A stretch of DNA of 45,483 nucleotides, taken from positions 1 to 45,483 of the forward strand of contig JAERTH010000105.1 of assembly GCA_016844955.1 (NCBI GenBank). The letters are read 5' to 3'. The notes under the pieces are model-generated. The model did no database searches, was not told where the DNA came from, and saw only the letters and a program-made list of their open reading frames with translations. The stretch is from Fidelibacterota bacterium (lineage in GTDB: Bacteria; Fidelibacterota; UBA8477; JABMPR01). This document shows positions 14,450 to 23,922 of the stretch, in pieces (the stretch's first letter is position 1; the number at the start of each line of letters is the position of its first letter). Position numbers and translations under genes: made by a program.

Positions 14450-14870
14450 GAATGGGTGGCTACGTCCCCATCAAACCAGCAAGGATGAAATCGGGAACCT
14501 ACTTGGAATTGTGTACAGAGACCTTGAAGATGCCTCAGCAAAATCCCTTTCCAGTGATTGGCAATTTGGGATCGCATATAACGCAGCACTCAAACTCTGT
14601 ACTTGTCTTCTTTATGCAGAGGGTTTTCGCCCCGAGAAGAATCTGGCTCATTATCGTACATTACAAGCTTTACATGCAGTCCTTGGTGATGCGCATCGAA
14701 ATGATGCGGCATACCTAGATGCATGTCGCATGAAACGAAATACACTGGAGTACGATATTGCCGGTGTTGCAACTCAAGCTGATGCCGATGAGCTTATTGA
14801 TTATGTTCAAGAGCTTCGAGAAACAGTAAATAAATGGCTGAAAGAAAAACATTTAGACCTGATGCCATAA
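14427..14870 (+). CDS. HEPN-domain protein (toxin candidate) of the MNT/HEPN module
   Basis: A 147-residue, mostly helical protein. WQFGIAYNAALKLCTCLLYA and YRTLQALHAVLG are typical HEPN helices. The conserved polar segment near the end is KRNTLEYD (R104, N105, Y109, D110). HEPN RNase toxins usually show R-x4-6-H. Here Tyr stands where the His of the R-x4-H-x-Y form would be, so RNase activity is uncertain and the protein may be a variant or rely on other residues. The start ATG at 14427 lies inside the end of the MNT gene (23-base overlap, different frame), giving translational coupling. No other gene lies between it and the terminator at 15001. Confidence 0.8.
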   Translation: MSLQTWFENGWLRPHQTSKDEIGNLLGIVYRDLEDASAKSLSSDWQFGIAYNAALKLCTCLLYAEGFRPEKNLAHYRTLQALHAVLGDAHRNDAAYLDACRMKRNTLEYDIAGVATQADADELIDYVQELRETVNKWLKEKHLDLMP

Positions 14871-14926
14871 CCCCACTTAATTACACACCCTCTCCAAACC
14901 CAGAATGACATCCAATCCATTGAGTA

Positions 14927-14940
14927 TACCATTTATGGTA
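14927..14940. promoter_or_regulatory. TACCAT-TT-ATGGTA palindrome downstream of the HEPN gene
   Basis: A perfect 6-2-6 palindrome within GTATACCATTTATGGTACAT. It shares its half-site with the candidate operator at 13817-13855, at the other end of the same small island. It could be a second binding site for the MNT HTH protein or part of a recombination site. Confidence 0.35.
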
Positions 14941-14987
14941 CATTTGCGCCAGTCTGCCAGGTCGTGGCTCTGGAAGGGCGCTGACTG

Positions 14988-15000
14988 GGGCGGTGTACCA
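14988..15000 (+). repeat. Second copy of the tRNA-Lys 3' end (attR-like), with CCA
   Basis: GGGCGGTGTAC at 14988-14998 is identical to 13548-13558, the acceptor 3' strand and discriminator of tRNA-Lys. Unlike the intact tRNA copy, it continues CCA, as a mature tRNA end would. The terminator at 15001-15036 follows at once. The bases before it (CCAGTC at about 14950, GACTGG at about 14983) form an imperfect dyad rather than a tRNA T arm, so the copy is only the tRNA tail. Confidence 0.6.
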
Positions 15001-15036
15001 AAAAGCAGCCACCTCATCTGAGTGGCTGCTTTTTTT
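15001..15036 (+). terminator. Strong rho-independent terminator
   Basis: AAAAGCAGCCAC at 15001-15012 pairs perfectly with GTGGCTGCTTTT (from 15022), loop CTCATCTGA, followed by a run of seven or more T. It directly follows the duplicated tRNA 3' end, so it may have been the original terminator of the tRNA-Lys gene. Confidence 0.85.
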
Positions 15037-15455
15037 GTGGCTCTACAGATAGAATTTAATGCAGTTTTTGGCCGAAGGACTCTTCCTGAGCAACGAGACT
15101 TGTGCTTGGTTTCTCCTACCTGGCACTACCCTAAACGAGTTAAAGTGGTAAATTGCCATTTGATGACCAGAACTATCTCATATATTGTCGCAAACGGATT
15201 TCTAGAAATGCAGATGTTTCGAATAATTAATCATGGACGGCAATGGGGTTGACCTCTTGTTTCCTATACCTACGCATAACAATGACATGATACAAATAGA
15301 TTCAGATAAATCTCCACCTCAGTTCTCAGCCCTTCCGGAACACCTCGTTCTATATGATGTGATCTGCGATTTCTTCTGGACTGGGATACAGAAGAAGTTT
15401 TCAAGGAATGGCAGGGGCAAATGATAGTCCGCGAGTGGTAGATTGAGGATCAGGT
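15037..15455. other. Intergenic stretch without a supportable gene
   Basis: About 420 bases. Short open frames are present, for example 15233-15424, but they lack a recognisable domain and a convincing ribosome-binding site. Its last bases form the leader of the membrane-protein gene at 15456 (TTGAGGATCAGGT before the ATG). Confidence 0.4.
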
Positions 15456-16826
15456 ATGAAAAAGATATCTCTTAAAAAAATCAAGCAAGGCCTGTTCGAG
15501 CCTGTGGATGCTTCTTCGATGGTATTCTTCCGCATCTATTTTGCCTGCATTGCCATCTGGGAGGTATATCGTTATTTCGATCACAACTGGATAAGTCGTT
15601 ATTGGGTAGACCCGCCATTAAACTTTAAGTACTATGGGTTTTCCTGGGTGAAAGCCTGGCCAGGAGATGGAATGGAAATGCATTTCATCTTCATGGGCAT
15701 TGTTGCGGTGTTCATCCTCTTTGGCCTCTTGTACCGAGTGAGCACAGCTCTGTTTTTTCTGGCTTTTACTTATATGTTTTTGCTGGAACAAGCTCGATAT
15801 CTCAATCACTTTTACCTGTTCTCGATCCTGAGTTTTATGCTGATTCTGGTGCCGGCTCATAGCCGGTTTTCCCTGGATGGTCGACTGGGGATAACAACAC
15901 GACGGAAGCAAATACCTGCATGGTCCTTGTGGTTTTTCAGAATTGAACTGATCATCGTCTATTTTTATGCAGGCCTGGCAAAGCTCAATCCTGATTGGAT
16001 TCGGGGTAAACCCATGGATGAATGGCTAGCGAAAAAACACACACTGCCAGTCATAGAGTCGTTTCTATCCAGTGATTTTGCACCCTATTTGTTTAGTCAT
16101 GGAGGGCTGGCGTTTGACCTGTTTATAGGTCCCCTCTTGCTGTGGAGGCGAACTCGGTTGCCAGCATTCATTGCAGCAACAGCTTTCCATCTTACCAACG
16201 CCTGGATGTTTAATATAGGAATTTTCCCCTGGTTCATGATCGGTGCCACAACTCTGTTCTTCAGACCGGATTGGCCCGTATTACTATTAGAAAAGGTCAA
16301 GATAATTTTTAGTAAATTTGGTAAGGGTAATTCAAAGCCAAGTTTTGAGTATGATGTAGCTGGAACTAGGATGCAGAAAACCATCATAATGGGTTTAGTG
16401 ATCTTCTTTACCTTCCAACTGCTTTTTCCCCTTCGACATATTTTGTATTCAGGTGTGGTGCATTGGACAGAGGAAGGTCATAGGTTTGCCTGGCACATGA
16501 AATTGCGTGACAAGGACGCAGATGCAGTTTTCTATGTCCAGGACCTGATAGTTGGTGATACAACTGAGGTGGAACCAAGGGAGTATCTCAAGCGATGGCA
16601 GGCACGAAAGATGGCAGGACGCCCCGATATGATACTGCAGTTTGCTAAATTTCTGGGAGAAGATTATGGGGGTGAGGATATAGATTCATTTGTCGTTACA
16701 GCCACTGTGTATGCATCACTCAATGGCCGGGAACCACAGCTGCTGATAAAACCCAACATAAATCTTCTGGAGATCGAACGCAATCTGGCTCCGGCGGATT
16801 GGATTTTACCCCTAGTTGATTATTGA
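15456..16826 (+). CDS. Vitamin-K-dependent gamma-carboxylase (HTTM) homologue
   Basis: A 456-residue polytopic membrane protein with the HTTM/gamma-carboxylase layout. The N-terminal FEPVDASSMVFFRIYFACIA is typical of the family. Later motifs are RYLNHFYLFSILSFMLILVP, RIELIIVYFYAGLAKLNPDW and AFHLTNAWMFNIGIFPWFMI. The last two resemble the human enzyme blocks around its active-site lysine and FHLxNAxMFxIGxFPW. Of the adjacent lysine pair in the human enzyme, the second appears conserved (AK in place of KK). After about five or six membrane segments comes a soluble C-terminal region (about residues 310-456) that is shorter than in animals. Family knowledge: the animal enzyme carboxylates protein glutamates using reduced vitamin K. 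Bacterial homologues are known, but their substrates mostly are not. TTGAGGATCAGGT precedes the ATG. The gene stands alone. Confidence 0.85.
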   Translation: MKKISLKKIKQGLFEPVDASSMVFFRIYFACIAIWEVYRYFDHNWISRYWVDPPLNFKYYGFSWVKAWPGDGMEMHFIFMGIVAVFILFGLLYRVSTALFFLAFTYMFLLEQARYLNHFYLFSILSFMLILVPAHSRFSLDGRLGITTRRKQIPAWSLWFFRIELIIVYFYAGLAKLNPDWIRGKPMDEWLAKKHTLPVIESFLSSDFAPYLFSHGGLAFDLFIGPLLLWRRTRLPAFIAATAFHLTNAWMFNIGIFPWFMIGATTLFFRPDWPVLLLEKVKIIFSKFGKGNSKPSFEYDVAGTRMQKTIIMGLVIFFTFQLLFPLRHILYSGVVHWTEEGHRFAWHMKLRDKDADAVFYVQDLIVGDTTEVEPREYLKRWQARKMAGRPDMILQFAKFLGEDYGGEDIDSFVVTATVYASLNGREPQLLIKPNINLLEIERNLAPADWILPLVDY

Positions 16827-16989
16827 TCCTTTTGCTATAGGACTATAATCAATGAGAAGTCCCGAGAAGAAGCAAAACTTAAACTCACATATATACTACT
16901 AATCCATTCTCATTAATTAAGTTTTATCATATAGATCCTGGTTAAGTCAATAGTTTTGTTCACTGCTGGAACAGTTATTTTGTGGAGTT

Positions 16990-17208
16990 CAGATTTACAT
17001 GAAAGCCGGAAGGACCGGTCTGCTCAGAGGCAGGACATTGGTAACCCAAAAAGAAAACCGCTGCCTGATTTTTATCTCTAAAAACCGACGAAGACTGTGT
17101 AAATAAAATTGCCATGCGAAGAGCCGTAATGCTGGAACTGGAACGCCAGGAATCGATATCGACCTCAGGGTCATTAGACTGAAATTTCACTCATTAATGG
17201 ATAAATAG
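16990..17208 (+). pseudogene. Possible degenerate remnant of an FGE-sulfatase/C-lectin-type domain
   Basis: In one frame, LLRGRTLVTQKENRCLIF appears early, followed by a stop. In the same orientation, 17119-17208 reads KSRNAGTGTPGIDIDLRVIR and ends at TAG 17206-17208. The shape (LLRGGSW... then RSxNR...TP...G.R..R) resembles the conserved end of formylglycine-generating-enzyme-like domains, which also serve as DGR target proteins. The reading frame is broken between the two pieces and no start is present. This is a weak, pattern-level call. The rest of 16827-17464 is A/T-rich with no gene that I can support. Confidence 0.3.
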
Positions 17209-17464
17209 TGAATGGTTTGGTGACCAGTTAATTTTGTGTTAAAAATTTCAGTTTCACAACAATTCTGGATTAATTAGTCGAGAGAATTTCACCTGTGGGT
17301 TATGAGCATGCCAAAAGGGGTTGGTTAAGAGGAAAATATCTGACTGAATAGTCAATCAAAAATACTTCAAGTATTTCCCTTGTATCAGAAATTCAGCATA
17401 ATATTATATGACGCATAATAAATGAAGCAAAGGAATGAAGTATGGTTCGAAAGCTTCATAATAA

Positions 17465-18172
17465 TTGAGTCAAATATGCATATCCCAATTCAAACAAAGG
17501 AAAATTGCCTTGGAACCCACTGACTATCACATTTTAGCAGGTTATGTAAAAGCTCAGAATTTGGATGCTGAACAGCTAAAACAACAGTTTAGGAATCTCA
17601 TTGCAACTTGTAACCAACGCTTTAAAACTAGAATATTGTCCAAATTTTCCATTTCTCCCGGTAGCGAGTTTATTGGGGTGACTGACAGTCAAAAAACACT
17701 TTTGGAGACAATCTTTTACCTGGAAGAGGAGGCACTGAATCGTCAGCTCAAATTCACGATAAAATATGTTGGCCTGGAAGGCAAAATTGAGACATCAGTC
17801 AACCAGGAAAGTGTCCACGAAATGATAGGAGAGGGGCTAACAGATGCTCGGGCACTGCTGGACAGGAAAAGTCGAGGTAAACCACGCATCCAGGTTCATT
17901 TTCGAAATACTGCCGCAACAGAATACATAAAACAACTGCTAATTGTTTTAAGCAGTATTAAATCAAGGTGGAACACAAAGGATGGTCAACTCATCGTAGA
18001 ATTGATCAACCACAGCAGCGATGCAATTGTCGGTGATATATTTAAAAAGACTCGATCGCAAATATGGAAACGAAGAAAATCACTTCAAGTTCAAGAGTAT
18101 TGTATTATTAAACAACTTATACTTGAAAGTGAATGCTTGTTGCCAAATGAAATCGAAACATTAAACAACTGA
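17465..18172 (+). CDS. SatD-like protein, function unknown
   Basis: A 235-residue soluble protein. DYHILAGYVKAQ (about residues 20-31), FKTRILSKFSISPGSEFIGV (about 53-72), and GEGLTDARALLDRKSRG (about 122-138) follow the order of conserved blocks of SatD family proteins (I-G-D-I-x-x-S, then F-x-x-x-x-GDEFQG, then GxAxxxARxAL). Several key positions differ: AG for GD in the first block, GSEF for GDEF in the second. The C-terminal part (SDAIVGDIFKKTRSQIWKRR) looks like a helix-turn-helix. The start is uncertain: TTG at 17465 has stop codons just upstream, and TTG at about 17510 is an alternative. SatD function is not well defined. The gene stands alone. Confidence 0.5.
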   Translation: MSQICISQFKQRKIALEPTDYHILAGYVKAQNLDAEQLKQQFRNLIATCNQRFKTRILSKFSISPGSEFIGVTDSQKTLLETIFYLEEEALNRQLKFTIKYVGLEGKIETSVNQESVHEMIGEGLTDARALLDRKSRGKPRIQVHFRNTAATEYIKQLLIVLSSIKSRWNTKDGQLIVELINHSSDAIVGDIFKKTRSQIWKRRKSLQVQEYCIIKQLILESECLLPNEIETLNN

Positions 18173-18437
18173 AAGACTCCCTGCTGCAACAAAAGAGAAC
18201 TACAAATACAGCTATCGAATCCGATTGGATTAAATATTAGTTAAAAGTCGGCCAAGCATGCATCAGACTTTCCAGTTACTGTTTTTGCGCGTCAATGCTA
18301 ATATCATTATATAGGGCTGGAAAGCTCGACTTGCAGAGAACAAAACACTCTCCCATCCTCCAATACGGACACAATTATAAATGAAAGAGACCAGCATTGG
18401 ATCAGTCTCTTCAAAATGATAAGTGTTAACTTTTAAT

Positions 18438-19763
18438 TTAATCCGACATGAAATCTAAACGCTGATACTTCTCTTGATATTTTTTGTATAGTAATTTATG
18501 CTTATCGCTCATGTCAGTGGTTGTGCCATGGATGAAAGTTTGTTCCACAACACTAGTTATCTCAAGCATGTCCCCGGTGGCAATAAATAGAGAAGCATCT
18601 TTACCTATATCCAAAGATCCTAATTGCTCTGATACATCAAGTATCTCAGCAGCAGAAAGTGTGATGGATCGTAGCGCAATATCAATGGGTAAGCCGAATG
18701 CCGCTGCCATGGCCGCATGATTTGGCAAATCTCTTACGGCAGCTGCGGCAAACCCACTACCACCTGTTGAAATACAAAAACTCACACCTGCGTCATGGAG
18801 TTTTGCAGGTAAAGCATATGCTTCCCTGTAATCACTGTAACGTCGTGAGGGTAAACGCAGCGTCCCCTCCACAAGTACTGCAACAGAATGTCTTTGTAAT
18901 AGTTCAGTAACCATCCAGGCATCGTCCCCTCCAACGATCACAAGTTTTAAGTTTTGCTTCTGTGACCAGGCCACTGCCGCCTCAATCTGACGGACATCAC
19001 GGGCATGAATAAACACGGGCTTCTCTCCATTCACATATGGTAGCATAGCCTCTAGACGTAAGTCATGTCCGGGGTCTTTAATCTGCTTGCTGTTTTTACC
19101 TGCTTGAAGGGTTTGGTATTGACGGACCTTTTCCAGCAGGTTATCCAAATCCTGCAGCCTCTGGCGACGCTTTTCTTCCTGCTCCCTTACCGTCAACTTA
19201 CTATTGCGGTTTAGATTGATATGCATGGAAGGCCAGTTTAGATGCAAGGCTGTGGGATGCTGGAACGTGGCATCCTCCCAGGTCCAGCCATCCATAGCCA
19301 TGAGAGAAGATTGCCCAGGAATTAGCCCGCCGCGTGGCGTCACATTGACAAACAAAACTCCATTGGAGCGGGTCACTGGAATGACTTCAGAATCAGGGTT
19401 GTAACTCACATTGGCGCGAACCTCAGGTGTGAGATCACCCACCTCATCATAATCAACAGTTGCTCTTACAGCAGAGATTTCCACCAGGCCCAGTGCTGAA
19501 ACTCCTGCTATCAGACCTGGATAGACATGCTTCCCTGTGGCATCAATGACAGTCATATCGTTGGTTGTTTCAATATCTTTTTCAATGCGAGTAATTACAC
19601 CTCCATGGAAAAGCAGGTCCGTGTCCTGTAACACACCATGTGAAACCGTATGTAAAGATCCATTTTTTATAAGGATCGGCTTGGTCTGGGCTGGTGCAGG
19701 AATCTGATCAGAGGCTAACACCGCATTTATCATGAACAAGAATACAAATATAAGGGTTCTCAT
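18438..19763 (-). CDS. Secreted amidohydrolase-like protein lacking the HxH metal motif
   Basis: A 441-residue protein with a signal peptide ([18 protein letters not shown]). The N-terminal beta-sandwich characteristic of imidazolonepropionase-like amidohydrolases follows ([34 protein letters not shown]). Where active members have PGLIDxHxH, this protein has [11 protein letters not shown], so the first two metal-binding histidines are absent. KPVFIHARD keeps a later histidine. The C-terminal [17 protein letters not shown] is the usual closing motif. It overlaps the next upstream gene by 4 bases (ATGA) and is cotranscribed with it. Probably a structural or substrate-binding partner of the larger two-domain amidohydrolase. 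Enzyme activity on its own is doubtful. Confidence 0.8.
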   Translation of the reverse strand: MRTLIFVFLFMINAVLASDQIPAPAQTKPILIKNGSLHTVSHGVLQDTDLLFHGGVITRIEKDIETTNDMTVIDATGKHVYPGLIAGVSALGLVEISAVRATVDYDEVGDLTPEVRANVSYNPDSEVIPVTRSNGVLFVNVTPRGGLIPGQSSLMAMDGWTWEDATFQHPTALHLNWPSMHINLNRNSKLTVREQEEKRRQRLQDLDNLLEKVRQYQTLQAGKNSKQIKDPGHDLRLEAMLPYVNGEKPVFIHARDVRQIEAAVAWSQKQNLKLVIVGGDDAWMVTELLQRHSVAVLVEGTLRLPSRRYSDYREAYALPAKLHDAGVSFCISTGGSGFAAAAVRDLPNHAAMAAAFGLPIDIALRSITLSAAEILDVSEQLGSLDIGKDASLFIATGDMLEITSVVEQTFIHGTTTDMSDKHKLLYKKYQEKYQRLDFMSD

Positions 19764-22753
19764 TTCACACCTTGCTCCCAGTACAGATTGTCACGGTCAG
19801 GGTTTGGTCTGGGATGTTCTTTATATTGGTCTTTGGCTTGCTCATCATCTTCATCACTACTCAAAATTTTCTGGATCAAGGCCTGCCTGAGTTGTGCGTC
19901 ACGTTTCAGCATGGATTCATTCTGCTCCAGCCCGAAATATTGGCGTCCATCAATCCAGGTCTGTTCGCACATAGCCTGTGTAGACAGCGGATGTTTGGAC
20001 CAGACCACAAAATCTGCATCCTTACCCACTTCCAGGGACCCTACCCATTTGTCGATCTTCAATTGTCTAGCTGGATTGATGGTCACCGTATTCATGGCTT
20101 CAATCTCTGTCATACCACCGTATTTGATGCCTTTAGCTGCCTCTAGATTCATCCGCCGGGCTAATTCATCTGAATCGCTTTTGAAAGAGACCAGCACACC
20201 GGCATTCTGCATGATCACGGCGTTGTAAGGGATGGCATCATAGACCTCAAACTTGTAGGCCCACCAGTCTGAAAATGTTGCAGCACCCGCTCCATGCTTC
20301 GCCAGGTGATCAGCAACCTTGTAACCCTCCAACCCATGCTCAAGGTTGGTCACCGTGAACCCGAAATCCTCAGCCACACGGAGCATCATGAGAATCTCGT
20401 CTTGTCGATAAGAATGTACATGCACGCGACAATTCCCCTTTAGAACTTCCACCAAAATGTCTAGCTCCAGATCCTTGCGGGGTGGGATCAGCCGCTTACG
20501 CCATTTCGTTTGTTTGGCATGAATTTCAATGCTGTTCTGATAATCTCTAGCCCGAGTGAAGGCATCCCGTAAAACCTGTTCAACACCCATGCGGGTCTGG
20601 GGATATCGGGTGACATTATGATCTCCCCAGTTGGATTGTTTGACGTTCTCACCCAGTGCGAATTTTAAACTCAGAGGCGACTGTCTCATGACAAGGCCAT
20701 GGGCATCTGATCCCCATCGCAATTTGATCACCGAATTTTGCCCTCCTATGGTGTTGGCCGAACCATGGAGGACGTGGATAGTGGTCAATCCTCCGGCCAA
20801 CTCGCGATAAATGCTAATGTCATCAGGGTCCAGTACATCCTGGATGCGGACTTCAGAGGTTATGCTTTGCGAACCCTCATTAATGGATTCGCCAGCCGTG
20901 TGACTATGGGCATCGATGAGACCGGGTGTGACATGCTTGCCAGCAGCTTCTATAATATGACTTCCTTTGGGTGCAGTCAGGTTTTTACCGACCTGTTTGA
21001 TTTTACCCATTTCAATAACCAAGTCTGCATGCTCTAGGATGCCAAGGGGACCAGAGGTCCATATTGTAGCATCATTAATAAAGACGCTGCGGTATTGTTC
21101 AGGCAATTGCTTGAATCCAAAAGCCCCCTCAGGATAGGTGGGGTGCAGATTGCTTGAAGTGGCTCGAGGGCGGTCCTTTTCTTTATCCGTAGCTATGTGC
21201 CCTCTGGCGGTCCAGTTATGTTTTTTACCACTGGCATAGATGGCAGCTCCTTGAAGCACATGGTCGAATAAACTGCCTTTGAAGCGAGTTATACCAGCAT
21301 CATGAAGGTCTGACTTTGTTAAATCCAGGCTCCAGGAAATTCCAGTGCCATCCAGTTTGATGTTTTTTAAACTGAATTTGCTAGTATCAATTGTCAGTAT
21401 GCCATGGGGGTGTTCTGGTTTCCCTTTGAACTCCAGAATGCCCTGCATTTGCTCCATCGTGAACTTCCATTTTCCAGATAATTGCAGTTCGGGCTCTGGA
21501 TTCACAGGATATTCAACACCACCAATCCATACGGATCTTACGGGATTATCCGCTGAGAAATAGTTGCCATCGACCACCACCAGATCCGCCTGATAACCTG
21601 CTTGGATTTTCCCCAGGGTTTGATCCAACCCAAAGTATCTGGCTGGTGTCGTGGTGAGGGCCGCCAATGCTGCGGTTTGACTGAGTCCCCTTTGAATGGA
21701 TAGGTCAAGATTTTTACGGAAGCGTTTCAGTTCTTTTAAACCTGATGTGGAAAAGGCAATATCCACACCTGTTCCCACCAGTCGGGCCGCATTATCAGGA
21801 GCCATGTCCCAGTGCTTGAGTTCCGCTGTGGTGTACTGGGCGGCTCGCCAGGGGTCAGTGATATCCGGTTCTGATGGATAATTCACGGGGAGAATTATGA
21901 ATGGCTTTGATCTGGCAATTTCGGTCAGACGACGATACTCATATCCTGAACCCAAGAGCCAGAAGCTGAGGTCGAATTCATTAGATATGTCAAAGACTCT
22001 TTGTGCATAGGTCTCATTTTTTGCCTTGATCAGAAAAGGTGTTTTCAAAGAGCGGGCTTCGGCCAGGCTGGCCAGGGAAATGTCTTCATCGGGGGCTTCA
22101 TTCTTATCGGGATGCTTGGCGTAAATCGCTTTTGCTGTGGCGTACCACTCAGCATCGTACAGGGTTTGACGCATGACAGCAATGGTTCCCAATAGGGCTT
22201 CCGGATATCCTCCTGAGCCGCGTGGACGGCGATAGAAATCCACTACTTGACTCACAGATGGAAGACTGATAGTAGCAGCTTCATTCAGAGCTATGAGGGA
22301 AGATTGTCCCCTGTAAATTCCACTATCTAGAACTGTGTGAATGTGTGTGAAGCCCAGCTTATGTCGTGCTTTAACCTGTTTTTTATTGGCCTGGTAGTTA
22401 TCCGCCGACACCCACTCAGGATGAACCAGATCGCTCCAGCTGGAACGGGGGTTTTGGGGGTTCGCGGGTGCTTCTATCTCTACATAGGCATCTATAAATC
22501 CAGCATAGATATGAGCGCCTCCCATGTCCCGGATGGTGGCATCTACGGGAGCTTTCAAGTGCTTTCCAACAGCCTCTATTTGGCCATCTCTAAGCAGAAT
22601 TGAACCCTGATCGAGGGTCTTGCCTGGTTCTGTATGTACCACGGCATTTTGAAGCATAAACACTCGGGGTTGAACTGTATTGAGATTGCTTAACGGTCGG
22701 GTCTGTCCGCTGATTATCACGGTACAGAGCATCAATAAAATAGCGTTTTTCAT
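19760..22753 (-). CDS. Secreted tandem-domain amidohydrolase, 997 residues
   Basis: Signal peptide [16 protein letters not shown], then two amidohydrolase modules. The first (about residues 30-410) has [14 protein letters not shown] at the expected metal site, with no HxH, and ends with [18 protein letters not shown] linker region of about 130 residues (about 420-550, [20 protein letters not shown]) follows, probably a beta-rich domain. The second module is intact: [15 protein letters not shown] has HxH near residue 616, later HVHSYRQDE and NLEHGLEG supply histidines, and SFKSDSDE supplies the aspartate. So one active and one degenerate domain share a chain, and the cotranscribed 441-residue protein adds another degenerate one. 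Probably periplasmic or extracellular hydrolysis of cyclic amides or peptides. The substrate cannot be read. Confidence 0.85.
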   Translation of the reverse strand: MKNAILLMLCTVIISGQTRPLSNLNTVQPRVFMLQNAVVHTEPGKTLDQGSILLRDGQIEAVGKHLKAPVDATIRDMGGAHIYAGFIDAYVEIEAPANPQNPRSSWSDLVHPEWVSADNYQANKKQVKARHKLGFTHIHTVLDSGIYRGQSSLIALNEAATISLPSVSQVVDFYRRPRGSGGYPEALLGTIAVMRQTLYDAEWYATAKAIYAKHPDKNEAPDEDISLASLAEARSLKTPFLIKAKNETYAQRVFDISNEFDLSFWLLGSGYEYRRLTEIARSKPFIILPVNYPSEPDITDPWRAAQYTTAELKHWDMAPDNAARLVGTGVDIAFSTSGLKELKRFRKNLDLSIQRGLSQTAALAALTTTPARYFGLDQTLGKIQAGYQADLVVVDGNYFSADNPVRSVWIGGVEYPVNPEPELQLSGKWKFTMEQMQGILEFKGKPEHPHGILTIDTSKFSLKNIKLDGTGISWSLDLTKSDLHDAGITRFKGSLFDHVLQGAAIYASGKKHNWTARGHIATDKEKDRPRATSSNLHPTYPEGAFGFKQLPEQYRSVFINDATIWTSGPLGILEHADLVIEMGKIKQVGKNLTAPKGSHIIEAAGKHVTPGLIDAHSHTAGESINEGSQSITSEVRIQDVLDPDDISIYRELAGGLTTIHVLHGSANTIGGQNSVIKLRWGSDAHGLVMRQSPLSLKFALGENVKQSNWGDHNVTRYPQTRMGVEQVLRDAFTRARDYQNSIEIHAKQTKWRKRLIPPRKDLELDILVEVLKGNCRVHVHSYRQDEILMMLRVAEDFGFTVTNLEHGLEGYKVADHLAKHGAGAATFSDWWAYKFEVYDAIPYNAVIMQNAGVLVSFKSDSDELARRMNLEAAKGIKYGGMTEIEAMNTVTINPARQLKIDKWVGSLEVGKDADFVVWSKHPLSTQAMCEQTWIDGRQYFGLEQNESMLKRDAQLRQALIQKILSSDEDDEQAKDQYKEHPRPNPDRDNLYWEQGVK

Positions 22754-22922
22754 AGTACCCCCAAAGCCGAGGCTTTGTTATGTCATCGTTGGTGTCGCGG
22801 TGTGAGCGGGTCACTGGATGGACCCCCTGCCAGTAATCCACTTAATCTATGCTGGGGTTTTATTTGACCAACACAAGAATTGCATAGTTAAGTAGCTTGA
22901 TGATGGCAATTGGGGGGGGTTG

Positions 22923-23750
22923 TCAATGGCTTTCCCAGGTGACGGTGTATTCCCAGTTTTCTACAGCTCTGGGGCTTGAGGTGGCCTGTTTCCAGGCGCC
23001 AGCGATGTTTAACTCTTGACATACCGTTTCAAAATGGGCCATGGCAATACCCATATCGATCCTTTGCAGATCACTGAACATTGGCTTGCGATACCCTTTG
23101 GTCCGGCACAGGAAGAAGTGCACCACTGTTCCATCCTTCACCAGTCTCCATGGTTGCCGGTTTGAAGCTGACGGACTTAAGCGGACCATCTCCAGTACTT
23201 CAGCAAATTTTCCAGCACCTTCAGGTTGTAGCGGTGTGCGGGCATCCGCTTCGAAGAACAGACGATCCCAGGGGAGTCGCTTTTTTGAACCAGCCACATT
23301 GCGTATCAATCGGTCCACCATGTTTCTATTGCCTGCCGGAACTCCCATGGAAACCACAGCCGGCACAATTTCATTAGGTCTAATGTTTATCCTGGCAGAA
23401 AAATTGTCTTTATAAAAAGAGCCCCCCAACCAGCAGGTGGCAAGACTCAGCTGTGTTGCATAGAGCACGATCCGCTCCATGAGATAACCATAATCCTCAA
23501 GATTGTCAATGTCCCGGTGCACCGCACCAATAATAAAAGCACTGGCCCCCCTAATGAATCCATAGGTTCCCAGGCCCCTTAAATCTTCAGAATCCTCTGC
23601 CCGGGCTGCTGCCAGTTCAAACCGCAAGCGATCCCCGAACAAACCTTGAGTGCGCTCGGTAATAAACGATTCAAGCAGAACAAGCTTTTCATGGGGGATA
23701 GAGGCTCCGGTGCAACTGCGCCAGGAAGATCTCAATTGAATCAACTCCAT
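22923..23750 (-). CDS. Nitroreductase-like protein (TM1586 type)
   Basis: A 275-residue protein. ELIQLRSSWRSCTGASIP is the N-terminal FMN-phosphate-binding Arg/Ser block. GTYGFIRGASAFIIGAV, YLMERIVLYATQLSLATCWL and LSPSASNRQPWRLVKD are nitroreductase motifs arranged as in the TM1586-like group, where two half-domains are joined in one chain. It probably binds FMN and reduces a quinone, nitro or enone compound. The start is odd. The listed ATG (23750) has no ribosome-binding site close by. A clear AAGGAG lies about 35 bases upstream and is followed by an in-frame TAA and then ATC ATC GAT AAG, which would extend the protein with the family-like sequence IIDKASLKNAM. Either the true start is a rare ATC or the original start codon has mutated. 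Confidence 0.8.
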   Translation of the reverse strand: MELIQLRSSWRSCTGASIPHEKLVLLESFITERTQGLFGDRLRFELAAARAEDSEDLRGLGTYGFIRGASAFIIGAVHRDIDNLEDYGYLMERIVLYATQLSLATCWLGGSFYKDNFSARINIRPNEIVPAVVSMGVPAGNRNMVDRLIRNVAGSKKRLPWDRLFFEADARTPLQPEGAGKFAEVLEMVRLSPSASNRQPWRLVKDGTVVHFFLCRTKGYRKPMFSDLQRIDMGIAMAHFETVCQELNIAGAWKQATSSPRAVENWEYTVTWESH

Positions 23751-23922
23751 GGCGTTCTTAAGGCTGGCCTTATCGATGATTTACTCCTTTATATCAGATC
23801 ATGGCTGGTTCATTTTCTGACCAGCGCAATATCTATACTCTCAGCAGATTAAAAATTGCTTTTTAATAAGCCTTGGGGGCACTAATCTAAACACTGAACC
23901 TTTTTGGTAGGAAGCGCATACA

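Noticed and set aside
15022..15252. Open frame of 76 codons after the second terminator
   Set aside because: It starts in the terminator stem and shows no protein-like pattern.
22590..22841. Minus-strand frame overlapping the start of the 997-residue amidohydrolase
   Set aside because: It overlaps the real gene in another frame and has no motif. It is a shadow frame.
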